In this document: one piece after another, positions 41,405-52,500 of the stretch
How positions within the stretch are numbered: the first letter of the stretch is position 1
How the letters are laid out: each line of letters starts with the position of its first letter
Assembly (NCBI GenBank): GCA_010909725.1
Contig: JAACMV010000030.1
Coordinates: 186,001-250,000, forward strand
Length of the DNA: 64,000 nt
Origin: Picochlorum sp. 'celeri'
Taxonomy: Eukaryota > Chlorophyta > Trebouxiophyceae
Reading direction: 5' to 3'
Position numbers and translations under genes: made by a program
Notes under the pieces: model-generated
What the model saw: only the letters and a program-made list of their open reading frames with translations
Databases searched by the model: none
Told to the model about the DNA's origin: nothing

Positions 41405-42358
41405 CTATGGAATACCTAGCAGCTGGGCCATCGCCTCTTCTCTACCACGCAGGGATCCACCAACAGTGGATTGCTCCATGCTATTTGAAGAAGAAGTCAA
41501 CCCAATCACTCCTTCTGGCTTTCTATTCATCGCCACCATGGCGATACACAATGCCGCATCTTCCCTTGGAATACCACCAGACGCCTGTCCATCTTGTGAT
41601 ATACCAACGGACACAGACCCACCAGGTGCATTGCTCAGTGCTGCAGCATCCACCTGCACTATTGTGTACTTCAAACTAGACTCGCTCAACACAGTCTCTC
41701 GAGACACATCTGTCAATTCTCTATATTCTTTTCCAGGAAAGAAGGAGGCGATACCTGTCGGCTTGGATCCAGAACGGGCCCCTGACAACAACACTACGTG
41801 TGGAACCTTGGCCTTTTCCAACACAGCCACAAGCCGGGCTGACACATTTCCACACAGAACAACAGATTGACTGACACGACACGCTTTCAATACCCCATCA
41901 ATGGATGTGCTCTGCACGACATCGACGTATGTTCCATACCCAGCTCGCGCCTGAGCAATGTCCTTTGTTGCAACACATACAGGAGCTCTCATCAGAATGA
42001 GCTGAAGCAGCACCTGCTCCGCCATCGGGCTTTCTTCTGGATACAGTACCATGATTTTATCTCGAGGCCCTTGCATCTCGTCTTCCATATCCCCATCATC
42101 CTGAACACCTCCATCCTTTGGTAACACCTGGCCCTCCTGACCATACCATTTTCGAAGCTTCTTCCCAGCATACATGAAATCCAACAGCTCATCCCCAAAA
42201 TTACCTTCTCCTTCATTACTACTACCCTTTTTGCTATGACATTGTACAAATCGGTGCTGCAAAGGTGCCCGAGACAGTCTCCCTCCACACCCTACTCCTT
42301 GGGTGATGCAACCACCCATGGAGGGTCGATGAGACACACTCTGATATGCCATTGCCAT
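41405..42358 (-). CDS. Atypical SDR/NmrA-like plastid protein
   Basis: 317 residues. Transit-like N-terminus (~1-45) then FGDELLDFMYAGKKLRKWYG, a motif I associate with plant plastid NAD(P)-binding Rossmann proteins, and alternating beta/alpha segments (KIMVLYPEES, VVLCGNVSARLVAVL, PHVVLLSGA, KYTIVQV). The classical GxxGxxG is degenerate (LYPEESPMAEQ), so nucleotide binding is uncertain. Function unknown. Confidence 0.65.
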   Translation of the reverse strand: MAMAYQSVSHRPSMGGCITQGVGCGGRLSRAPLQHRFVQCHSKKGSSNEGEGNFGDELLDFMYAGKKLRKWYGQEGQVLPKDGGVQDDGDMEDEMQGPRDKIMVLYPEESPMAEQVLLQLILMRAPVCVATKDIAQARAGYGTYVDVVQSTSIDGVLKACRVSQSVVLCGNVSARLVAVLEKAKVPHVVLLSGARSGSKPTGIASFFPGKEYRELTDVSRETVLSESSLKYTIVQVDAAALSNAPGGSVSVGISQDGQASGGIPREDAALCIAMVAMNRKPEGVIGLTSSSNSMEQSTVGGSLRGREEAMAQLLGIP

Positions 42359-42622
42359 TTAATTGTATACATGTGGAATATCTTGCCCTATAGGCAACCA
42401 TATGCGCCCATGACAGGGTCTGTCGAAGAGGATATTCAACGTCCCATCAAATGCTCATCTGGATGGGAAGGAGTCGCATCTCATTCGAGATCCCTCATAC
42501 CTCCCGTCAGGAGGATGATGAAGACGATGTCAGTCTCTGGATGACTCCTCTCATTATTATTATTATTCTCTCTTTAGTATATAAACAACCATCTTGCAGT
42601 ATATCATCGTCATAGCACCACG

Positions 42623-42883
42623 ATGTTGGAGGCAGTGTACAAGGTTTGTTGTTTGTGACGCTTTTTCTCTTTTATTCGACTATGGTTTGCTAGATACTGA
42701 CTGAATATCTGTTTTATGTAGACATTTATGCGCAGAAATAGCGTATATATAGCGTTTATTATCGCGGGAGCCTTTGCAGGAGAAAAAGCTCTGAATGGGA
42801 CAATTGATTCCATGTGGGAATCTAGCAATAAGGGTAAATTGTTCAAACATATGGAAGCCACGCTGGAAAGCAACTCTGAATAA
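42623..42883 (+). CDS. Cytochrome bc1 complex subunit 9 (QCR9/UQCR10)
   Basis: Exons 42623-42643 and 42722-42883, 78-bp intron (GTTTGT...GTAG), 60 residues, too small to appear as a long frame. MLEAVYKTFMRRNSVYIAF, the single helix IIAGAFAGEKAL and DSMWESSNKGK match plant QCR9 (YKxxMRRNSVYxxFxxAGAFxGE). A single-pass inner-membrane subunit of complex III. Confidence 0.92.
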
Positions 42884-42937
42884 GTATTATGATATATTTT
42901 TTACAAGATTGAAAAGAAAGACAATGCCATAGTATTA

Positions 42938-43890
42938 TTATCGTGGTGAAATAGCCTGAGCTTCTGGGCTGAGGACTTGGTCCATGATTTCCTGAGGTAC
43001 CAATTGGGCACCGAGTTTTGTCTCTGCCTCTAGCATAATCTTTTTGGCTTCTTCAGAGTCTGTTGCATAGAGTACCTGTTCGACGATTCGAAGAACTGGG
43101 ACATCTGCAAGTTCAGGGGCTTGGCACAGAATCTCAATGTCACGGAGCTTGTCAAAGTAAAAGTCTCTCTCCCTCTCGGCTGTATCTACTTTGAGCCTGA
43201 GCTCTGTGACTTCTTCCATCAACGACTGCACTTTTGACTCCAACTCTGGATCGACAACGTGGACTATTTCCTTCTCTACTCTGGCAGCCTTGATGGTTGA
43301 TTTTGCATTCCCTCGCGAGGATACGACGGCAGGGCTTTGCGCAACCTTCTTCGTTACTGCTGCAATTCGTCCTTTTGGAGCACTCGAAGTGCCGGTGGAG
43401 TACTTTTTCCAATCCCCAGTCTTGCAATTCTGCCTCCTCTCAACAGCATTGTACTCACTTGCCACATCCTCCCCATTGGTGACGCTGTCCCAGTATCCTT
43501 TGAACCACTGCATGAATTCAATACTATCTTGACGCTTTCCTTTCGACAATTGGTTGACGTTGAATGCTTTATCAACCTTCATCTTGGTGAAGGCCCTCTG
43601 AAGTTCTTTATAGTTGTTGACATACTCCCAATCGTTGCGAACGTTGAAGTCAACCCGCTTCATATTTACCGATCCAGGGAATAAGCAATCCATCAATTGG
43701 CATGCGACTGCTCCTGAACACGTCTGCAGAGATGAACACATGTAAGCAACCGCATCGAGATTCATTCGAGTGTCATGCGTCATACCTCTTCAATCTTCTC
43801 AAGCCTCAAAGATAAAGTACTATTAAGCCATTGAAGGAGCTGGGATTGTCCCAAGAACATATTCTCTGCCATAAGGCCTCGATTCGCCAT
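42938..43890 (-). CDS. EB1-family microtubule plus-end protein
   Basis: Exons 43890-43786 and 43723-42938, 62-bp intron, 296 residues. CH domain: GQSQLLQWLNSTLSLRLEKIEE, SGAVACQLMDCLFPG, WEYVNNYKELQRAF, EFMQWFKGYWD. Linker, then coiled coil and EB-homology region (REREFDFYFDKLRDIEILCQ-like, starting ~residue 215). Lacks an EEY-type tail. Tracks growing microtubule ends. Confidence 0.95.
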
Positions 43891-44224
43891 GGTTGGTACA
43901 AGTGGTTGGTCGTTAGCAAGTCGGTATTCTTGGGTGGTACTGAAGGTATCCTCTTGCTGCGTATTTCACACTTTTGTAATCATATGAATGATTTGGTATA
44001 AGCCAGAGGAGTACTTAATGGCTTACGATGCCTCACGTGCGGCATGGTTGACGACGGTAGCGGTTACCTATCTACTCTCCCATCGACAAGAGTGTTTGAT
44101 CGGAGATACTGTGTTTTCTTCGGAATCTTGGCATCTTCCAGTGTTGGACAGAATGATTCTCGATCAAACGGGTCAAACTCCCCAAAGATTGGCCTATGAA
44201 ATGTAGTTTTTTTTTCAATCGACA
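43891..44224. other. Divergent intergenic region (EB1 / carrier)
   Basis: A plus-strand frame of 72 codons (43988-44206) ends 18 bp before the carrier start; it could be a leader or upstream frame. No family match. Confidence 0.4.
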
Positions 44225-45301
44225 ATGAGAGAGTCCACAAAGGTTGTTGTGTATACCCTGCCAGCAGGCAAGCAGAAACATCATGTTTTGCCGGCATGCG
44301 GGAACGACTTGGCAACAGCGCCATTATTGGGCGATTGCGACAATGCGATATATGAACTGGGTGTAGTAGAGACAAAAAATAGATTGCCTGTGTTGGAAAT
44401 CGCAAAGCGTCGACCGATTGCTTTGTTGGGGATGATTCCCCGGCCTGTAGTATTGTTTTCGGCAGGGGCGCTGTCTGGCGCAATCGCCAAGACATTAACA
44501 GCGCCACTTGATAGGGTGAAAATATTGTTACAGGTTCGAGGGGGGCTTCAGAAAGGGGCGATCGCGGAAGCTGCGCAGAGCGGATCGCTGTTGAAATCAC
44601 TGATAGCTGTAGGAAAGCAGGAGGGTATTGGTGGGTTCTGGAAAGGTAATCTTCCTCAGGTTCTCCGAGTTGTGCCATATTCTGCAGCTCAGTTATACTC
44701 ATATGAGGTATTCAAGCAGCTTTTTGTGGACAAGAGGACTGGGGAGCTTAATGTACAGAGGCGATTGGCTGCAGGAGCATGTGCTGGTATGACTGCCACC
44801 ATCCTGACACACCCACTTGATACATTGAGGCTTCGTATAGCCGTAGATCCAAAATGTCGTAGTTTATTAGGCGCTGTAGCTATTCTGGCAAAGGAAGGTG
44901 GTTTGCCTGCATTTTATAGAGGACTCTGGGCTTCTATGGCAGGTATTGCACCATACATGGCTCTTGAGTTGGCAACGTATGATATTTTGCCCAAGAACAT
45001 TCCATCGTTTGCCAGAGGATTCACATCTGCTTTGATTGCAACAGCGTCTTGCTATCCTCTCGATACAGTGCGCCGTCGCATTCAACTTGAAGCTGCAAAG
45101 TCCATTCCATGGGGTGTTGCAGCTGGTGCTATTCTTAGAGAGGAGGGCATTGGAGGAATGTACAGAGGTTTCTTGCCAAATGCAGTTAAAAATCTTCCAA
45201 ATAAAGGAGTCAAGCTGACAGTGTTTGACAAGGCCAAAACAGCCTACAGTGTTGGAACTAGTGCTCTTGAGGAAGAGAAAAAGGCATTGGGACTTGAATG
45301 A
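44225..45301 (+). CDS. Plastid ADP/ATP carrier of the TAAC type
   Basis: 358 residues. A ~75-residue N-terminal extension precedes three mitochondrial-carrier repeats: PLDRVKILLQ, PLDTLRLRI and PLDTVRRRI (PxDxxR signatures) with six helices. The opening PRPVVLFSAGALSGAIAKTLTAPLDR and KGNLPQVLRVVPYSAAQL resemble plant TAAC, a thylakoid/envelope ATP importer. Location is inferred from that similarity and the extension. Confidence 0.85.
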   Translation: MRESTKVVVYTLPAGKQKHHVLPACGNDLATAPLLGDCDNAIYELGVVETKNRLPVLEIAKRRPIALLGMIPRPVVLFSAGALSGAIAKTLTAPLDRVKILLQVRGGLQKGAIAEAAQSGSLLKSLIAVGKQEGIGGFWKGNLPQVLRVVPYSAAQLYSYEVFKQLFVDKRTGELNVQRRLAAGACAGMTATILTHPLDTLRLRIAVDPKCRSLLGAVAILAKEGGLPAFYRGLWASMAGIAPYMALELATYDILPKNIPSFARGFTSALIATASCYPLDTVRRRIQLEAAKSIPWGVAAGAILREEGIGGMYRGFLPNAVKNLPNKGVKLTVFDKAKTAYSVGTSALEEEKKALGLE

Positions 45302-45563
45302 TAGAAACATTTGATTATGACCTACCATGATATTCATGCACGCATATTGATTCTGCTGTAATGCTCCAACGAGATGGATGATTATATTGATGTATGATTG
45401 TGTGTGTGGTTCAGGGACGGTTGTGTGCAAATTGTCCTCACCCCATTCTTGCATAGACAAGAAGTAGTATTGGCACACACACATGGATCGATTGAGGGGA
45501 TCCAAGACTAGGCGGTGCAATTATGTAATTGATATAGAACAAAGAAATATATAAGTTTTTTTA

Positions 45564-46514
45564 ATGTTGAGATTGCCAAAACGAGCAGGCATGGCCAAAC
45601 AGGGCCTGTCGGGCCTCGCTCTTAAACTGACATGTCAGAGACATGTGAGCCAGGTATTCTCAACCACGAATTTTGGGAGACATGCGTCTATAGGATACGG
45701 CTTTCATAAAAATAAGAGTATATCTCAGTATAGAATTAGATCGAATGAATCGAATGATGATCGGTCAGCATTGTCAAGGCAGTTGTCTCAGGACGAACTC
45801 ATAGTTGTGTCAAGTGCTCTTGGCCTTTCCTTGCTCACAGCGATTGGTATTATCGCCATCCCTGGATACCTTGAACAGTCCGATGGGTATTATTTCGATT
45901 CTGGATTTTCATCAGAGGATATGGTGGGATCTCTACTCTGGGCGACAAGCTATTACTTTTGTTCTCCCTGGCAATTGCTCTTGCTCTTCTTGGGCAGGAT
46001 TGATACCGAGCGGCCGAGCGACTGGCTGATGCGAGTCACGGGTCGAGTGATGGGTTATGATGTGGATGGGTTGGGGTACGAGCCCCCAGTAGCTTTGAAA
46101 ATCGCTGCAGTGGCCATGGCAATCCTTTGGGGTGTTTTAACAGCGTCCATCCTTGAAATTTCGTTTGGTGACGGATCTTGGTCGGTATCAACAGGCATTG
46201 GAGCATGTTTCGCTGCTTTTGTCTATGAAGTAGGTCGACCAAAGAGACTATCGTCCGAGGAGGCAGTGCTTTTGGAGAAACAGTGGGTAGACTTCAAAGC
46301 ATTTGCAGATGCTTCCCTTAGTCCAGCAGGCAGATGTCATGAAACAGAAATAATGAGAGAATTCCGCAAACGATTTGGGAAATATAGAAGTGAAGAATCT
46401 CTCTCTGATGCGAGAATCAGAGATATGATCTCGAACTGGAACAGCAATGTCAAAAGATCCAGAAATGGATACTACACCAACATTTCAATCAAGTCCTCCA
46501 TTGATCAGATATAA
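45564..46514 (+). CDS. Conserved-looking membrane protein, probably plastid; unknown
   Basis: 316 residues. Basic leader (~1-60), hydrophobic segments near 82-102, 120-145 and 178-205, then a soluble charged C-terminus with WVDFKAFADASLSPAGRCHETEIMREF. I recall similar GRCHE-type tails in uncharacterised plastid proteins but cannot name a family. Stop is 32 bp from the convergent PIP5K stop. Confidence 0.7.
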   Translation: MLRLPKRAGMAKQGLSGLALKLTCQRHVSQVFSTTNFGRHASIGYGFHKNKSISQYRIRSNESNDDRSALSRQLSQDELIVVSSALGLSLLTAIGIIAIPGYLEQSDGYYFDSGFSSEDMVGSLLWATSYYFCSPWQLLLLFLGRIDTERPSDWLMRVTGRVMGYDVDGLGYEPPVALKIAAVAMAILWGVLTASILEISFGDGSWSVSTGIGACFAAFVYEVGRPKRLSSEEAVLLEKQWVDFKAFADASLSPAGRCHETEIMREFRKRFGKYRSEESLSDARIRDMISNWNSNVKRSRNGYYTNISIKSSIDQI

Positions 46515-46546
46515 GCAATCCATTACCAATATTTCATATATTCATT

Positions 46547-48691
46547 CTATAAATAATCGCTATGTTGCCAATGATCTCCCTTCTCGATGAAGATGTTCTT
46601 CATAAAGTCGACAAATCGGTCAGCATAGTGTTTTGGATCTGACACTGAGACCCCATCTCCATGCAAGGTTTGCTTCCATACCTTTTCAACCCTTTTGCGA
46701 GTATTGTATTTCTGCAAAAAGTCTATAATGCCAAAATAAAGCAAAACAGGTTGCCTGTGTTCGTTGCCATCACTATCCACCTGTATTGCAACAGCAGGTG
46801 TCCCCCAACCGATCGGATCACTAAACCTCAGGTCGTTCACATTCAAACTGGAATTACTACCGCTGGTGTCTGTAAACTTTCTCGTCAAATTTCTCGATGG
46901 CATTCCTCTGACTTTTGTTTTTGACACCTCGAGAGACGAAATTCCAGAAGCTGCAGATGATCGTGCTGCATCCCTGACTGAATTGGCCGAGGCAATCAAA
47001 TTTGCAGCATCCTTTGCATAGTCTTTTGCCTGCTCATCCTCCAGATACTCCTCCATATTCTGCAACATATTTCTACTAAACGCAAGGCTTCCATGAAATT
47101 GTCGCTGTTCCAACGCAATCAGCTTGGCTCGAGAAGATGGGCCCCATACTTCTCCTGGCGGATACCATACTGTATCCCCCCACGCTATAAAATGCACCCC
47201 GAGCAGAAGTGAATAATCAATCAACCTCCTTTTTGACAAAAAATGAACATCCTTTACTATCATATGCATAATCGCCTGATATCGTTCCGTTGTAATCTCG
47301 AATTTCATATCAATATCCAAATCTTTGAGTGTCGCATCTGGGTCCTTCATCTTCTCCGCCCCCACCGTCCTCTTATACGTGCTTCCCTTCAGATCATACT
47401 TTCTATGCATTCGCTTGCCAGTTGGTAGAACATTCCCCATCACAACGAAACGCGCGTTCTGCCCAAGCCACGGACGCACTCTATGGATTCCATAAAACTT
47501 GACAAGCAGTGTCATTGGGTTTGAACACACATATTTCTCATACTGCTTCATGAAATGCAAAAATATCCCCATCTCCTCCTTTCGAACAGACTTGATCAGA
47601 AACCGATCATCCTCTGATAAAAAGAAAATACACCCTGATGACCCAGGAGAGGGCATTTCTCTCAACGCAGGACCCCCTGTCAAACTCACTAAATAATCAG
47701 CACTATCAATCCCACAACTCTCCCGTAATCGCTGGAAAACCTTTGGTAAATACTCTTTATACTTAAACCCCGGCACATCCCCGATATTCGGAAAGTTCTG
47801 CACCACAGCTGATGAGTAATCCTTCCTCCTCAATGAATCTACTGGACTTTCCTGCGCAATCCCATACATGATCCCAACCTGAAGCTGCCTCATCAAATCG
47901 TACGAATGATGCCCTTTATAAATAACCTCACCAGGCTTCAAAGGCCTCGAATCCATATGATACTGCTTCTTAATCTCCTTCAACTGCTGCTTATCCTTCT
48001 TTTCTTTCATCCGCAACCCTATATTCTTCACCAACTCCCCATTCCTATACGTCCTCAAATACACCATGGGATCTGACTCACCCACATCTCCGGGCGCCGG
48101 TCTATACACCCCATCCCCATCCTTGACACCATTCTTCCACCCACCATAATACACAGAACCATCCACAGCAGCGTACGTCCCCTGTCCATTCTGCAAATCA
48201 TCCTTCCACTCACCCTCAAAACGATCCCCATTAGCCCATAAGAACACGCCTCTCCCATGTATTCGCCCATTCTTCCATTCACCACTATATGAAGACCCAT
48301 CATCAAACAGAATAGCATGCTCCCTCTCCTGCTTCTCATCAGATCGCGCATCCACTTCCTCGCTACCCTCAGCAATAGACCCACTCCTAGGCAAAGAATG
48401 TCGCATCTTGTCCATCTCATTCCCACCAACAATACTGCGTATCCTTGAGTTGGTCACCTTGTATGACTTTCTAAAAATCTGCTGAGGCTTTACACCACCC
48501 TCCCGCCAAGGCAACCTCCAAGGTCTAAACTTGCCATTTCTCTTGGAAGAACCTACTTCAAAAGGAGACCCAAGGTCAAGCTCCTTGGCATCCTGCGGCT
48601 CCTCTGACGACCCATTGCATTCCACAACACCGCCTTGGAATGTCCCTTTGGGAGACCCAGGTATAGATGACGACGACAACGTCGCCGTCAT
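46547..48691 (-). CDS. MORN-repeat phosphatidylinositol-4-phosphate 5-kinase
   Basis: 714 residues from ATG 48691; the frame is open 125 codons further without support. Three MORN repeats (YSGEWKNGRIHGRGVF, FEGEWKDDLQNGQGTY, YYGGWKNGVKDGDGVY, ~150-225), then the PIPK domain: LTGGPALREMPSPGSSGC, FLIKSVRKEE (catalytic Lys), VMGNVLPTGKRMHRKYDLKGST, LLLGVHF, C-terminal VLYFGIIDFLQKY (IID motif) and KHYADRFVDFM. MORN-PIP5K is the plant type. An insert of ~120 residues with repeated Ala/Ser lies between kinase lobes. Confidence 0.95.
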   Translation of the reverse strand: MTATLSSSSIPGSPKGTFQGGVVECNGSSEEPQDAKELDLGSPFEVGSSKRNGKFRPWRLPWREGGVKPQQIFRKSYKVTNSRIRSIVGGNEMDKMRHSLPRSGSIAEGSEEVDARSDEKQEREHAILFDDGSSYSGEWKNGRIHGRGVFLWANGDRFEGEWKDDLQNGQGTYAAVDGSVYYGGWKNGVKDGDGVYRPAPGDVGESDPMVYLRTYRNGELVKNIGLRMKEKKDKQQLKEIKKQYHMDSRPLKPGEVIYKGHHSYDLMRQLQVGIMYGIAQESPVDSLRRKDYSSAVVQNFPNIGDVPGFKYKEYLPKVFQRLRESCGIDSADYLVSLTGGPALREMPSPGSSGCIFFLSEDDRFLIKSVRKEEMGIFLHFMKQYEKYVCSNPMTLLVKFYGIHRVRPWLGQNARFVVMGNVLPTGKRMHRKYDLKGSTYKRTVGAEKMKDPDATLKDLDIDMKFEITTERYQAIMHMIVKDVHFLSKRRLIDYSLLLGVHFIAWGDTVWYPPGEVWGPSSRAKLIALEQRQFHGSLAFSRNMLQNMEEYLEDEQAKDYAKDAANLIASANSVRDAARSSAASGISSLEVSKTKVRGMPSRNLTRKFTDTSGSNSSLNVNDLRFSDPIGWGTPAVAIQVDSDGNEHRQPVLLYFGIIDFLQKYNTRKRVEKVWKQTLHGDGVSVSDPKHYADRFVDFMKNIFIEKGDHWQHSDYL

Positions 48692-48928
48692 ATTTAAATT
48701 TTGCAAAAATAATGCCAATCTGTTGCCTTTTTTATGGACGCAGTAGTTGAAACACGGGCGGTCAAAAGGCTCCAGTCGACCACCATGAGCAGATGTAAAA
48801 TACCTTCCGATCCAAGCGATACGTTGATGGGAACATGGGTTGGAGCGTGTCCATCGACATGGAATCCTCATGGGATTCGTCCATGCATCCCACATATGGG
48901 TGTAAATGAAACAAAAGAAATAGTCATC

Positions 48929-49411
48929 ATGCCAGTGGTACGCAAGGTACGACTGAGGCACGTATGCGGAGACTTGGGTCCGTTTGACGTGGAATCCACT
49001 GCCCGCGTGGAAACCTTGGCAGAACAGGCATACAAAGAATGGCCGAAAGGTGGGTTTTAAATACATGTGGTTTATAACGGGGCGAATCTGATGTTACGGT
49101 TGACCTCTGCAGAAGGGCCAATGGCTGTGGATCCTCCCTTGTCTCCAGAGGAAGTTGGATGCATCGTTCAAGGGAAGATATTGTCTGGATCACAGGATGT
49201 AGAGAGTGTGTATGAGAGGTATTTTGGAGGGTATGAGGAGGAGCAGGAGGAGGATGTGGTGATGACGATGCATGTTGTTGTCAGACCTCCAAAGCCCCCA
49301 TCAAAGCATAGGAGTAAGAAGAAGAGTCAACGAGGGTCGCGGTCGAGGCAGCAGGGTGGGGCGACGACGTCGCCTTCATCGTCTGGTTCACAGTGCTGTG
49401 TCCTCATGTGA
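48929..49411 (+). CDS. Membrane-anchored ubiquitin-fold protein (MUB)
   Basis: Exons 48929-49049 and 49113-49411, 63-bp intron (GTGGGT...GCAG), 139 residues. Ubiquitin-like fold from the start (RKVRLRHVCGDLGPFDVES, EQAYKEWPK|EGP, VQGKILSGSQDVESV, VVMTMHVVVRPP), a basic Ser/Arg linker, and C-terminal CCVLM giving a CaaX box CVLM for prenylation. Plant MUBs recruit group VI E2 enzymes at membranes. The splice removes a segment that would otherwise stop the frame. Confidence 0.9.
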
Positions 49412-49548
49412 TGTCTGAATGAATTATGAAGCTTGAGGCAATACGTGTGTGATTATGTACAACGTGAGGAGTTGCGTACTGCTGGAATAGATTTGTTTAT
49501 GTGAATTCGTTACATATTTATTTTTAATGTCTACCTATCGTATATTTC

Positions 49549-52500
49549 CTATGATGCTGCTAGAATGTCGTCAAGATCTTCATCTGAGGAGGAGGAGGAC
49601 TCGTCATCACCTTCTTCCTCATCATCATCTTGATTGTCGCTGCTGCTACTACCACTTGTGTGTTCTTGTGCTGGCTGAAGCTCCTGGAGTTGTTCGTCAA
49701 TGTCTGATTCTTCCTGGTCAATATCCATGATTCCATCGTCACTGTCGCTTTCATCACCGAGTTCGAAGTAACTCGGTTTGAGACCAAGAGAGAGTTTACC
49801 ACCCTCTGTATCGACAGTGATGACACGAGCTTTGACATCCTGTCCAACGCTGAATAGTTTGAATACGTCTTGCACATACCCGTCTGAGAGTTCACTCACA
49901 TGAGCTAGACCAGTCACGGGAGAGTCTTTGATGGACACAAAGACGCCGAATTTTTCTATCCGTTTGACGACTCCATTGACAATCTGTCCCTCAGAGAATC
50001 CTTCAACGCTCACGGTTGTCTTTCGTTTCCGTAATGTGATGTCAATATTGCCATTTTGAATGGTCATTACTGTGCCTTGCACGAATAGTCCTGGAGGATA
50101 TGATGCTTCTGGGTCTTCGACAAAGTCATCCTGCAGCTGTCTCAGTTTTATTCTGGCTTCCACAGTTCGGCCCAGGGAGACAAAGACTCCCATTTTCCCT
50201 GCAGACTTGACATATCCTGATACGGCCGATCCTACAGAGAGATCTTTTGCCTTTAACGATGGATTTGGGATAAGAGCACCGTCGATGACGTCGAGCGTGC
50301 CTTCGTCTAAATCAGAGACTGCTCCTGATGAGGGCCTCAAGGATGCGCTATACTTGTTGCCTGTTTGGGACACGATGGATACCTGTACAAAGCGATCCGT
50401 TTTGATGGCATCCAATGCGTTTTTAACCGCAACTGAGTAAATATCTGTGAGATTGACGACTCCGAATGTGTTCCAGGATAATTTGACAGTCACGCCATGG
50501 CTGTTTGCTTTGGTGATGTATCCAACTGCCAATGTGCCTGGTTTGAATCTGTTCTCTCTGTCTACTGGCATGCCATCACGCTCTAGAGATACTTCCAATG
50601 AATGCTTTTTGGGATCCACTGACAGCACTCGCGTTTTTACTCTCATTCCTGTTTTGAATGTGGAGGAGGCAGTTTTGCACTCGTGCAATGATTCAATCTG
50701 GTCTGGAATGAATGCTCTGCCTTTGACAAAAGGACTGTATGCTATCAAAATATTCTCATTCTTAATGCCATGTACATATCCCGTCAATGTGTCATCTTTG
50801 GAAATTGTCTTCCATGTGACAGGGTCTGGAGAGGTCAAGGAGATGTGTACCAGACCAGGCTTGGTTGTTTTTCCTCCTGCCATGCCAATGACAAATCCTT
50901 TATGGGTCGATCCTGGCTCCAGTTTTCGTAGTGGATTGTCAGAGGTGTCATCTGCATCATTTGCTTGAACTTGGGAGATGTGGATTGTCCCCTTCAAGTT
51001 GCTCTCCTCCAAGGTGACATCGGCATGTGTAGCATGCACTGAATCAATCTTGATGTCGACTTCGGTTCCGCGCTTTAACGATGTACGCTTTCTTCCAGAT
51101 TTTTGAGTCTCATTATTCTTCGACTTCATCTGGTTCTTAGGGACGAGGAGTAATCTGTGACCTGTGTCTGCTGACGGTGTGCTTGTCACCCTTGCTTCCA
51201 GTTTTTGACCAATGTTGAATTCTTTAACCGATCTATCGTTAAAGTCGGCGACGCAAAGGTGTCCTATAGGCGGATATGTTCCTTTAGGGAGTGATACGAT
51301 GTAATACCCCTCCTCAGACTTGCATTGTCTGAGGACAACCTCCAGTTCCTGTTCCTCCTTGACAGGATTTTTTGGATCAGAGCCCTGGACGGCGGATTTC
51401 ACATTGTTGAGGCTGCATAAATCGATGATCCCGTCTTTTTTTGAAACGTCCATGACAATTGCTGAAACCGAAGAGACTTCTTTGATCTTTTCCTCGTCTT
51501 CAGCCTGCCCGTTGGCAAGAAGGCCTACCAAATCTGGATACTCCTCAAAGTCGCACAAGACTCCATACTCTTTCCTGCCGTGTACAACCACGTCAACTGC
51601 ATCGTATATATTAATGTATTAGGTGCTAAAATGTATGTGATTGTGCGTGAAAAATATTCGTACCTGTAGACCCAAATGGGAATGTCCCAGCCCAGTCCAT
51701 GTTTTCATCATGATCTTCATCAATCTTGTATGCCACGTCCATGTCTCTGATATATGATTTTATGTATGATGCGTCTCCGGAAGCACAAATACTTTGTTTC
51801 AGGGATGCTGAGAACTGTTGTTTCTGTGTGTCCACTCCGGTCACACATGCCCTGACTGACATGTTCACGTGGAAGAGGGACGAGGGATTAGCCACAAATG
51901 AATCTGCAAGCTGAGAGAGACCGACTCGACCACTCAAATGATCCAAAAATCTAACGAAAACTGCATTGGAAGATACGGATGCAATATATCCTGGAATGAC
52001 GTTCCCTACTTTCAAATCCTCAAGCTTGTCTGGCATTGTTCCTGAAACAACTGCAGTTCTGATTGAATTCTTATTTGTGATTTTGACCTGTTGAATTGAA
52101 TCTAAGCGTTCTAAAACCACCAAGTCTTCCAATTTCGAGCCTATTGTGAGCGAATCACTCAACGCTTGACAAGCCGCTGGGTGGTCAGATAGATGACCAA
52201 CATCGAGTCTACCCAAGATGCCCTTCTTGTCTGGTACATCAAGTTCAAAAACGTAGCCTGTGGCTTCTTCCTCATTGTCCTTACCTTTCAAAATATTCTT
52301 GACAATTCCAGAATACATTTCACCAGGTTGAATATTCATGAGCACGCCATTTGAAGACGCAAGGTCGGCAACTTGCTGTTTGGTCAGCAATGTGAGCTTC
52401 AACCGCTGTGTACGCTCATTGACTCCTAATACTCGAACTTTGATGATCTGCCCCAAAGTAAACACTTCATGTGGAGTTTCACTATTTTTGATTCCAAGAT

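Noticed and set aside
44064..44702. 212-codon minus frame
   Set aside because: Shadow of the ADP/ATP carrier.
48692..49066. 125-codon extension of PIP5K and overlapping long plus-strand frame
   Set aside because: No conserved sequence; the plus strand here holds the MUB gene.
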